Assembly: GCA_964415795.1 (NCBI GenBank)
Contig: CAYQBN010000009.1
Coordinates: 1-64,000 of the forward strand
Length of the DNA: 64,000 nt
Direction of reading: 5' to 3'
Origin: CALITV01 sp964415795
Lineage (GTDB): Bacteria; UBP6; UBA1177; JAKLFG01
Part shown: positions 25,923-33,697 of the stretch, in pieces
Layout of the letters: each line of letters starts with the position of its first letter
Numbering within the stretch: the first letter of the stretch is position 1
Program-made: the position numbers and the translations under genes
Notes under the pieces: generated by a model
Told to the model about the DNA's origin: nothing
The model's input: only the letters and a program-made list of their open reading frames with translations
The model's database searches: none

Positions 25923-26213
25923 TCACTTCAAAACATCCACCGATCTAACCAATTCTTTATTAAAGTCCTTTTTCAGATTGATTAATGAATTAAACTTGGT
26001 CTTCGTACGGTCCATAAGGAAAGAGCCAGAAGGCTTTTTTATCTGTCCCTCCAACATCACATCTTCGAAATCAATGACCGTTTTTTGACGATAAACTATT
26101 TTGCGACCACTACTATCAACCTCTCCGGTGTCTACCGTGCTTGCCTCCTCCTGCGCAAACAACCACAATGAGCCCAACATCAAGAGCAACATGACTAGAA
26201 CCTTTTTCTTCAT
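25923..26213 (-). CDS. Small exported protein, cassette B member of a two-copy family
   Basis: 96 residues: signal peptide (MKKKVLVMLLLMLGSLWLFA), an acidic linker, then VIDFEDVMLEGQIKKPSGSF and a Lys-rich C-terminus. It is the counterpart of the 81-residue protein at 14633, with the same G-x-I-x-KP core and a similar end. I know of no named family. It lies between the TPR lipoprotein and the TonB-like gene, exactly where its partner lies relative to the motor genes. The ATG at 26213 has GGAGGG upstream and is preferred to a start four codons earlier. Confidence 0.8.
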   Translation of the reverse strand: MKKKVLVMLLLMLGSLWLFAQEEASTVDTGEVDSSGRKIVYRQKTVIDFEDVMLEGQIKKPSGSFLMDRTKTKFNSLINLKKDFNKELVRSVDVLK

Positions 26214-26226
26214 AATACCCTCCATC

Positions 26227-27417
26227 CTATTGGTTCTGTGGTGTTTGTTCTTCTTCAGTTGGCCGTATCCTCACTTTATCGGCAATATATTTGTGCACGA
26301 TATGGTCTTGGCCAATCTCTCCCCCTATGCTCAGGTATTTTCTGAAAAGACTCTGTGCTTCAACTTTCTTGTTCATGTGATCGTGGTATAAAACACCCAG
26401 ATTGAAAACAGCTAGAGGGTTGTTCGGATCCTTATCAAGGACCTTTTTATACTCCGCCTCTGCTTCAGCAAAATTCCCCAATCCACGATAAGCAAGCGCA
26501 AGACCTACTCGGGCGTCCAAATTGTCAGGATCTTGCGCAAGCACCACCGAAAAATGGTGGAATGCTCTTTCGGCATCACCATAGGACATAGCGATAGTAC
26601 CTACATTGAAATTTGCGGCCTTGTTCTGAGCATCCAAGTTCAGTGCTTGCGTGTAATAAAACATGGCCAGCGAATCATCACCCTGCTCATGAAAAATAAC
26701 ACCGCGGTTATTAGCTATACCGGCGTCATTGGGATTGAGATTATAAGAGTTAGTTGTGACCATGTTAGCTAATCCCATGTCTTTCTTGAGCAGATAAATC
26801 ATTCCCAAGTTCTTAAGAGCATCCATGTTAGCCGGTTCTTGTATCAGTATCTTGCGAACCGATTCTATCGCCTTAAGAAAATCTCTCTTTTTGAGATAAA
26901 AACCGGCAACTGCTGAAAGAACAGCCTTGTCTTTAGGATTCTCCTCTAGAAATTTCTCGCACACATCTATCGCACGGTTATATTCTAGCTTGTTGGCATA
27001 GATGGCCGCTTTATTTATGACCGGTCGTGCATAGGTCGGTTCAAGTTGCAAAGCTAAATTATAATTCTTGACCGCATTCTCGTCGTCCCCCATTTGCTGG
27101 TAAACAAGGCCTAAATTAAACCAAACCGTTGGCGACTTGGGATAAGCCTCTGTCGCCTTGGTAAAGAACTGAACAGCCGCTGAGAAATTGGCCTTTCCTC
27201 CCTTTTTAACCTCGAGCGCATCTATCCCCTTCTGAGTATAAAACTTGGCCCAATCTTCAGGAGTCGTTGGATGATCAGTAACAACAAGGCGCTTTTTCTC
27301 CTGCTTCTTTTCTACGCTAGGTTCGTTCTTGGGGGCCGATGCGCAAGAAACAAATATTCCCAAGATTACTGTAACTACCGTTGCAATAAGCACATTGCCC
27401 GTCTTTTTCGTGGCCAT
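26227..27417 (-). CDS. TPR-repeat lipoprotein (cassette B)
   Basis: Signal peptide with lipobox (GIFVSC-ASAP), a Lys/Glu linker, then nine or so TPR units covering the rest (VWFNLGLVYQQMGDDENAVK, VGLALAYRGLGNFAEAEAEY). It lacks the charged C-terminal helix of its cassette-A partner at 14952 but shares the final repeat (FNLGVLYHDHMNKKVEAQSL). TPR arrays bind peptide segments of partner proteins, so an assembly or scaffold role at the membrane is likely. The ATG at 27417, 11 bases after the upstream stop, is preferred to 27429. Confidence 0.88.
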   Translation of the reverse strand: MATKKTGNVLIATVVTVILGIFVSCASAPKNEPSVEKKQEKKRLVVTDHPTTPEDWAKFYTQKGIDALEVKKGGKANFSAAVQFFTKATEAYPKSPTVWFNLGLVYQQMGDDENAVKNYNLALQLEPTYARPVINKAAIYANKLEYNRAIDVCEKFLEENPKDKAVLSAVAGFYLKKRDFLKAIESVRKILIQEPANMDALKNLGMIYLLKKDMGLANMVTTNSYNLNPNDAGIANNRGVIFHEQGDDSLAMFYYTQALNLDAQNKAANFNVGTIAMSYGDAERAFHHFSVVLAQDPDNLDARVGLALAYRGLGNFAEAEAEYKKVLDKDPNNPLAVFNLGVLYHDHMNKKVEAQSLFRKYLSIGGEIGQDHIVHKYIADKVRIRPTEEEQTPQNQ

Positions 27418-27428
27418 AGCAAACCTCA

Positions 27429-30400
27429 CTAGTTAGTCTGTGTTGCTGGCGCCGGGGATCCCTCGGAGGGGGTCACAGGTGCCGGAACAGTCGACATCTT
27501 GCGCAGGATATCTTTCTTTTCCTCATCGGAGATAGGAGGAAATTTCATGTCCATATCAACTCGGCCAATCAGCGATGAGGTCTCTATCATATTCGCAGAA
27601 GGAATAATCTCGTTTTCATCATAATATTTACCAGGACGCAACTCTTGGAAATACCGCAATTGATACTTCGCCTTCTTTACCCAATCGTTATAAACAGAGG
27701 TCTCATACCCCTTCAGCATCGCCTTCTCAAGTGCCTCCACCGCCTTCTGGCGTGCATTGAGGGCCTTTTCATCAAGCATGTTTTTATAAACAATTTTCTG
27801 GTTTTCGGTAAGCCACGGCGGTAAAGGTGCACCAAACATCTTATCAGTCATGTCGCGATACATGACGCCGATGTAATAAAGACAGGCTGGCGTCATGCGC
27901 GGAGACTTAGTCTGTTCTATAATCTGCATATAGCGTTGCTCTAACTCAACAAGCATTTCGGCCTTCTTCGTGAGTCGATCCGCTGTTTCCTTATTGAAAG
28001 CATCCATTTCCTTCTTTATTTCCTTGGGAATCTTTGATTCATCATCCCATTGAATTTCATCAAGATTATATCTTTTTATTATTGCCTTATCATACTTAAC
28101 ATTAAAGTCTAAGGCCATAAACTCTTTAAACTTTGCTTCGGCTTCAACGATAAGCGCCTCAGCTATCGAGTCTCGTGTCGTTTCGGCAAAGTCTTCTTTC
28201 TCCTTAAACTGGCCATTCTTGTAAAGTTGTAAGATGGCATCAACATATTTATAATATTCATCAGTTTTTGCTTCTTCCTTCGCCATCTTAATCATAGATG
28301 CATACAAGGCAAAAAGAGTGTTCAGACTTCCCTTAGAGACCTCAACAGGGGTAGTATCATTCTTTCCGGTTAGACTCCCCGACTTGTCCAAGTAACGATA
28401 ATCCTTCAAACCCTTTATTTGGACATAGGTAGAAAGATACTTCTCAAATCCCTTCCTTGCCTTATCATAATAAGTTTTTCCCTTACGCATCCAAATATAT
28501 CCAAATTGGAGCGCTATCTTTTCTTTTTCCTTCTCATCCTTAAGATACTTGTCTATATAAAGCTTATAGTTGTCTAATGCCTTCTCTGTGTTTCCCAGCG
28601 CTTCGTAAAGAACCGCCGCATTAAAAACCGCATCCCCAGCACTCTTATGCTGCGGCGCCTTCGTCATGAATTCTATGTAGAGGTCCGCCGCCTTATCGTA
28701 ATAGGCAATCGCCTCATAGTTCTTAGCGAGACCAAACATAATATCATTACGAAGTTTTGATTCCTTATAGATTTTTCCACTTTCGCTAAGGAAACGCTCT
28801 TGAACACGAATCGATTTGTAGAGATCCTCGGCTTTTGCGTAGTAGTAGATCGCATTGTTAAGGGCAACATCATTAAATTTTGAGTTGGGGAACTCAGTTA
28901 CAAAGGCAATATAACGTTCGGCCGACTCCAAAGGCTTATTGTTCTGAGCAGGAAGTTCGGCAGCATAAAAGGTCGCCATCTCCTTAAATTTCTCGAGGTC
29001 ATCTTTAAGGCGGTTACGCCCGGAAATAAGAGCCGAGTTGCGGAGCATTTCTCGAGCCTTATTACTTATCGCTTCCCAATCCTGTGTTATGTTGAGAGAA
29101 TCCATAATAAGATCGGCAGCAAAGACGGCAAGCTCCTCACGCGGATACTTCTGAACAATCATTTCAAAGACCGGCACAGATTCTTGGAAGTGATTAAAAG
29201 CATAGTAGGTTACCGCCTGCTTGTAGATAATGTCAACGAGATATTTGGAACGGGGTATATTTTTGATGTAGGTATCGCATGCCTTGATAAATTTCTGCTC
29301 AAGTTCAGGGATGGGCTTCGGCTGAAACTCGGGAGGAATACCCTTTTTTGTCGCGGCCCCCTGAGTTTGCCCGGCAATAGTTATCTTTGCCTCATCGATA
29401 TTCGAATCTCCCGACTTTTTACGATTTGCAACCCCCTGTTTGATCTCCGCATTACGTTTTTCTTGCTCTTTCTGAAGCAACATTCCAAAAGCCGAGACGG
29501 CACCATATGATGCATCCTCAAAGTGATGCCCTCGTGGATTCATATCGGCAACAATCTGATACTGATCACCCGCTTCAACATACCGTTTTTTCTCCCAGAG
29601 GAATTCAGCATAATTGAAACGGATATCGTATGCTGCCTCTGATTTAGGATAAAACTTCAGATATTTTGGGTACAACTCCTCAACTACCTGCCAAGTCTTT
29701 TCTGACTGGGTCTTTCGGGCCTCGTTATGATATTCGACAAGGAGTATCCTGAGATTCGCTTCAGCAGTTTGAACGGCACTTTCGACAGCCGTTGGATCTT
29801 TTTTCGCATTCGCCTTTGCCCATGCCGAATCAGGGTTGCCGTATTTCTCCACCAAGTTCACGATCTCAAGCCGGACATTATCCTTCATGTTAAGTTTTTT
29901 GTAGCATTCAACAATCTGTTTTTGCCATTGCGGACATTCCGGCGCCGTCGGCACTTCACTTATCAATTTGCGGTATATTTTTATCGCCTCTTCATTCTTA
30001 TCTTGTTCAAAATATATACCAGCCAACTTGACAAGGACCATGACGAAGTATTTGTGCTCCTTCACTATGGTCTTAAAATACTTCTCGGCTTCATCGACAC
30101 TCCCTGCTTCGGCGTAGGGGGTCACCATATCCTTGAGGGCCTCTTCTTTAAGCTCTACCTTATTAAATTTATTGGAATATTCAACAACCTGCTGGAAGAC
30201 CTTGATTGATTCCTCGTATTCGCCCACATTATAAAGACACCAAGCGTACTTATACAGCGCAAAGCCAAAAAACGGGTTATTGGGATAACCATCAATGATT
30301 GCTTTATAAGCCGGCATTGCTTTGAAGACATTGTTATTGTTGAAAAAATATTCGGCCATTTCATAGAAAGCATCTGCAGCATACTTGGAGTTTTTGTATT

Positions 30401-30962
30401 TTTCGGTTACAAGCGTGTAGTATCGAATCGCAGGAAGCGGTTTACCAACCTCCATCAGGTTTGAGGCCATAAAAAAGTACACTTCGTCGATACCGGTGAA
30501 ATCCGGATACTTCTTGATAATAAACTCACACACATCTATCGCTTTTTCGTTCCACTTCCACGCCTCTGCAAGGTTAAGTTCCGGCATCGGCGCATTCGGG
30601 TCATTGATTTCATAATACTTGTCGGTTTGTTTGTTGTACTCCTCCATGATGACGGCTTTGATACCGCGCGCCTTCTCCCAGTAAAGCTCTGCGAGACGCC
30701 GATAGACCTCCGCTTTTTTGGGCCCTTCGGGGAAGTCTTTGATGAGCTCGTTGAGTTGCTCGATAGCCTTGTCTCTTTGCGCCATCGCCTTAGAATCAAT
30801 TTGAACCCGGGATGGCTCTAGAGCCATCTTAGCTGGCCCCTTAGCATCCTTTGGCGCATCTTCGGCCTTTCTCTTTTCCCGGGCGGCAAAAAGGGTTCCC
30901 GCCATGAGCAACACCATAGCGAATACAAACGCTTTTTTCGTCATCATGCTCAGATGGACCAT
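27429..30962 (-). CDS. Very large exported TPR protein (cassette B)
   Basis: A 1,177-residue periplasmic TPR solenoid with a signal peptide (MMTKKAFVFAMVLLMAGTLF, cleaved near FAA-REK). Repeats include VYRRLAELYWEKARGIKAVI, FALYKYAWCLYNVGEYEESI and AVFNAAVLYEALGNTEKALD. The C-terminal domain is shared with the 16570 protein (CLYYIGVMYRDMTDKMFGAP, KIVYKNMLDEKALNARQKAV, VYNDWVKKAKYQLRYFQELR). It ends in a Pro/Ser/Thr tail. I chose the ATG at 30962 because GGAAGGA lies seven bases upstream; an ATG at 30992 overlaps the previous stop (ATGA) and would add ten polar residues. With its partner, it is the largest protein in the region. Confidence 0.9.
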   Translation of the reverse strand: MVHLSMMTKKAFVFAMVLLMAGTLFAAREKRKAEDAPKDAKGPAKMALEPSRVQIDSKAMAQRDKAIEQLNELIKDFPEGPKKAEVYRRLAELYWEKARGIKAVIMEEYNKQTDKYYEINDPNAPMPELNLAEAWKWNEKAIDVCEFIIKKYPDFTGIDEVYFFMASNLMEVGKPLPAIRYYTLVTEKYKNSKYAADAFYEMAEYFFNNNNVFKAMPAYKAIIDGYPNNPFFGFALYKYAWCLYNVGEYEESIKVFQQVVEYSNKFNKVELKEEALKDMVTPYAEAGSVDEAEKYFKTIVKEHKYFVMVLVKLAGIYFEQDKNEEAIKIYRKLISEVPTAPECPQWQKQIVECYKKLNMKDNVRLEIVNLVEKYGNPDSAWAKANAKKDPTAVESAVQTAEANLRILLVEYHNEARKTQSEKTWQVVEELYPKYLKFYPKSEAAYDIRFNYAEFLWEKKRYVEAGDQYQIVADMNPRGHHFEDASYGAVSAFGMLLQKEQEKRNAEIKQGVANRKKSGDSNIDEAKITIAGQTQGAATKKGIPPEFQPKPIPELEQKFIKACDTYIKNIPRSKYLVDIIYKQAVTYYAFNHFQESVPVFEMIVQKYPREELAVFAADLIMDSLNITQDWEAISNKAREMLRNSALISGRNRLKDDLEKFKEMATFYAAELPAQNNKPLESAERYIAFVTEFPNSKFNDVALNNAIYYYAKAEDLYKSIRVQERFLSESGKIYKESKLRNDIMFGLAKNYEAIAYYDKAADLYIEFMTKAPQHKSAGDAVFNAAVLYEALGNTEKALDNYKLYIDKYLKDEKEKEKIALQFGYIWMRKGKTYYDKARKGFEKYLSTYVQIKGLKDYRYLDKSGSLTGKNDTTPVEVSKGSLNTLFALYASMIKMAKEEAKTDEYYKYVDAILQLYKNGQFKEKEDFAETTRDSIAEALIVEAEAKFKEFMALDFNVKYDKAIIKRYNLDEIQWDDESKIPKEIKKEMDAFNKETADRLTKKAEMLVELEQRYMQIIEQTKSPRMTPACLYYIGVMYRDMTDKMFGAPLPPWLTENQKIVYKNMLDEKALNARQKAVEALEKAMLKGYETSVYNDWVKKAKYQLRYFQELRPGKYYDENEIIPSANMIETSSLIGRVDMDMKFPPISDEEKKDILRKMSTVPAPVTPSEGSPAPATQTN

Positions 30963-30988
30963 ATTATTTTCCTTCCGGTTGATGTTAT

Positions 30989-32617
30989 TCATTCTTCAAT
31001 ACAGGCACTCTGGATATTGTAAAAATAATAACCTAGTTCGTCTTCCCAATACTCACCGTCAAAAGGCCAATAGTAGGTACGCGGAGGAACAGCAGGAGAA
31101 TATGCTTTTTCTTCTTTTAAGGATGCTTCTTTCATCTTTTTACCGTAAAGTTCTTCTTTTTCATAAGTCTCCTTAAGTTTGTCGGTCATTTCGAAGCGAA
31201 TCGCCTTCATGTCGGCGATAAGCTGGGTAAGGTCTTGTGCTATTTCATGCAGTTTCTTAACAAGCATTTTTCCCGCTTCGTTCCTCAGATTAGCAAGCTG
31301 ATAGGCCATCTTTTTCTGAAGATCGTCTGCGATGACACTTTTTTTGAAGTTTTCAGGACTTTGCTCTATAATTACTGCTTCTCGCTCAACTTCTTTGATG
31401 TGAGAATACTCTCTCAAGAATTGCTGGTCGGAAAGGATGTGGCGAAGTATCGCCTCTGGTAGAGGTGTCGTTTTTCCTGAGGAAGCATCGCGATACATGG
31501 TAAGCAGCTCTTTATAGACATCAAGACCAGTTTTGGTCGAGACATTTTCAAGCCACGATTGAAGGCGCTGACGATAATCGGGGTAAACGAGGAAAAATTT
31601 GTCGATAACTTCATTAACCTCCTTGTAACGGCAGAGATTATAAAAGGTAACCGCCTCGACGACATAGACATCGGGGAAATAGATGTCGGTGAAGAATGGG
31701 CTACCGAGAGTCACAACCGTACCAAGTGTCGAATCGAAGCGGCTGATCATAAGCGACGCCCAAGTACGCGCGAAGAGCGACTCAAACCACTGTGGGTTGC
31801 GACGATCTACATTGTTGAAGTAATTAAGTGCAACATTGAACATCGCGAGTTTGTTCTTGGTCTTTTCGTCGAACCCGGCAGCATAATAGAGTTCGCCAAG
31901 GGCTAACTCCGCCATCCCCTTCAGTTGCTTAATGTCAGCACCGACATACATATCATCGGGCATCTCCATAATCTTTTGGAAACTCTTCATCGCCTCTGCG
32001 TACATGCGCTGACGAACTTGGATAACGCCCATGAAGTAGGTGGCGAGAGGATAAAACGATGAATAATCCTTCACTTGAGTGAAGAACTTAAGCGCCTCCT
32101 CGTCTTGGCCCTTATAAAAGTTTATCTTGCCAAGATAGTACACCAATTCATTCGCGAACTTCTTGGGTAATGCGTTATAGTCCACATTAGAAAGAACCGC
32201 GAAAAGAACTTTCTCGTCTTTTGTCTCGTAGGTGACCGCAAGAAGTTTGAGAAGCGCGGAAACAAAATAGTGACTCGAGGGGCCTTCAAACAATATCTCA
32301 GCAAGTTGGTACTCGGCCGCCTGGTAAAGACCGATGCGGAAAAGCGACTCGGCGTAGTAATACCGTGCGGTCTCATGGAGGCGAGCCCACTCGCCATTCT
32401 TCATGATAGCATAGAAACCTATGGCAGCGGTATAATAGTCGCCATCGTTGTAGGCTTCTACCACTCGTTTAATGGCATCGGGCATACCGTGTACGACCGC
32501 CGGGTCTATCTTTTCATACTTTTTCATCTCCTGCTCACGCACCGTCAGTTGCTCGGCGCAAGAGAGCAACGAGGCGGATAGCGCGACAAGGATAAGAATG
32601 CGCGCGATGGTGTTCAT
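30989..32617 (-). CDS. TPR-repeat lipoprotein (cassette B, partner of the 19878 protein)
   Basis: Signal peptide with lipobox (ASLLSC-AEQ), then ~380 residues of TPR-like helices (ARYYYAESLFRIGLYQAAEY, ELVYYLGKINFYKGQDEEAL) and a shorter helical C-terminus (MLVKKLHEIAQDLTQLIADM). The C-terminus ends in an aromatic-rich segment (TYYWPFDGEYWEDELGYYFY). The first half matches the 19878 protein repeat by repeat, but the long coiled coil of that protein is absent. Here the N-terminus is lipidated, whereas the cassette-A partner has an ordinary signal peptide. The ribosome-binding site is GAGGGGG. It overlaps the next frame by ATGA. Confidence 0.87.
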   Translation of the reverse strand: MNTIARILILVALSASLLSCAEQLTVREQEMKKYEKIDPAVVHGMPDAIKRVVEAYNDGDYYTAAIGFYAIMKNGEWARLHETARYYYAESLFRIGLYQAAEYQLAEILFEGPSSHYFVSALLKLLAVTYETKDEKVLFAVLSNVDYNALPKKFANELVYYLGKINFYKGQDEEALKFFTQVKDYSSFYPLATYFMGVIQVRQRMYAEAMKSFQKIMEMPDDMYVGADIKQLKGMAELALGELYYAAGFDEKTKNKLAMFNVALNYFNNVDRRNPQWFESLFARTWASLMISRFDSTLGTVVTLGSPFFTDIYFPDVYVVEAVTFYNLCRYKEVNEVIDKFFLVYPDYRQRLQSWLENVSTKTGLDVYKELLTMYRDASSGKTTPLPEAILRHILSDQQFLREYSHIKEVEREAVIIEQSPENFKKSVIADDLQKKMAYQLANLRNEAGKMLVKKLHEIAQDLTQLIADMKAIRFEMTDKLKETYEKEELYGKKMKEASLKEEKAYSPAVPPRTYYWPFDGEYWEDELGYYFYNIQSACIEE

Positions 32618-32634
32618 GCGTCGTTTCCCCCTCT

Positions 32635-33492
32635 TTAGTCGGCAAACGGCAGGAACATGCCGAAGTTAATGGTAAAGAGCGTATCTGTTTTAAGATAAGC
32701 ACTCTTCGCCGTAGTTGTCGACCCCAGCTTGAAACGCTCGTCTTTCATCATAAACCAATCAAGGTTCAGTGAAAGGAAGAAGTTGTTGGTTATGAAAAAA
32801 CGACCGTTGAACCCGATGTTTACTGCGAAACGATGTCCTGTATCGGACTGGTTTCCCTTCTCGAGAAGCACTTGGTAATAATTTCCGCCCGCAGAAATCT
32901 GCAGATCGTACTTCGGTATAAAATCACCAAACAGGCTCAGTTTGCCATAGAATGGAGTGAAAACGCAAGAAAGACCGCCGCCCATGACGACATTACTCGA
33001 AGAAACTTCCGCATTGAGTTCATCGACCTGTTTGCGCGTCTCACGAGCCCAATTGATAGGAGCGTAGAAGAATTGCCCTTTCACAGCAAAGAGATCGTTG
33101 ATGTTGTAGGCGACATTGGCACCGACCGTCATGGAATCATCCCAGTCACCAACGATGAAGCCAACGCCAACCCCCATCTCAAAACGTTTCTCTTTGTAGA
33201 ACTCTCTTTTCTGAACGACCTTGACCTTTTTCCTCTTTTCTACGGAGAGCTCGCGCATCTCCTTTTCAAGTTTGGGATCAGCCGCCGCCTGAGAAACAGC
33301 CAGTTGCGCCGTCTCCGTCGCGGCCGGCGCCGCAGCTTCGGGCGCCGCCTGTTGTGCCTCTTGTTGAGCCTGCGGAGCTTGCTCTTCGGGTTGAGCGCCG
33401 CCTTCAAGGTCGAACAGATCGGCAGCAGTCATGCCAAGGGGAAGAACCAGCGCGATGAACATCGCGAAAACCGCCATCTTTGTCTGTTTCAT
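32635..33492 (-). CDS. Outer-membrane beta-barrel protein (cassette B, first gene)
   Basis: Signal peptide (MKQTKMAVFAMFIALVLPLG), a ~60-residue Gln/Ala/Pro/Glu-rich linker (QAQQEAQQAAPEAAAPAATE), then a barrel domain from about residue 95 to the end (EMGVGVGFIVGDWDDSMTVG, FFLSLNLDWFMMKDERFKLG). Family-like features are the opening strand after a basic EKRFEMG segment and the final aromatic-rich strand. I recall similar barrels in Myxococcota next to AgmX-type genes (outer-membrane beta-barrel domain of the Myx type). As the first gene after a promoter, it opens the cassette B operon. Confidence 0.85.
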   Translation of the reverse strand: MKQTKMAVFAMFIALVLPLGMTAADLFDLEGGAQPEEQAPQAQQEAQQAAPEAAAPAATETAQLAVSQAAADPKLEKEMRELSVEKRKKVKVVQKREFYKEKRFEMGVGVGFIVGDWDDSMTVGANVAYNINDLFAVKGQFFYAPINWARETRKQVDELNAEVSSSNVVMGGGLSCVFTPFYGKLSLFGDFIPKYDLQISAGGNYYQVLLEKGNQSDTGHRFAVNIGFNGRFFITNNFFLSLNLDWFMMKDERFKLGSTTTAKSAYLKTDTLFTINFGMFLPFAD

Positions 33493-33536
33493 AATTCGTC
33501 CCTATAGATGTTGGTACACCTCATAAAACTCGAGGT

Positions 33537-33565
33537 AGGCTATGTTGTTTACAGAGGGATGTCAA
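33537..33565 (-). promoter_or_regulatory. Sigma-70-type promoter for cassette B
   Basis: On the minus strand: perfect TTGACA (33560-33565), 17-base spacer, TAGCCT (33537-33542; three of six consensus bases). It is 45 bases upstream of the barrel gene start. No gene is visible in 33493-33697. Confidence 0.5.
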
Positions 33566-33697
33566 GATTTTTTTTGCTGAAAGAGCATCTCCATCGGTTC
33601 GGGATTTTCTCCTGTAATAACAATGGGATGTCGTTACTCAAACTTATGCTTTCCCCGATGCCGTTGTTTTCGTTTTTAGTGGAAACTCTTGGAAGCG

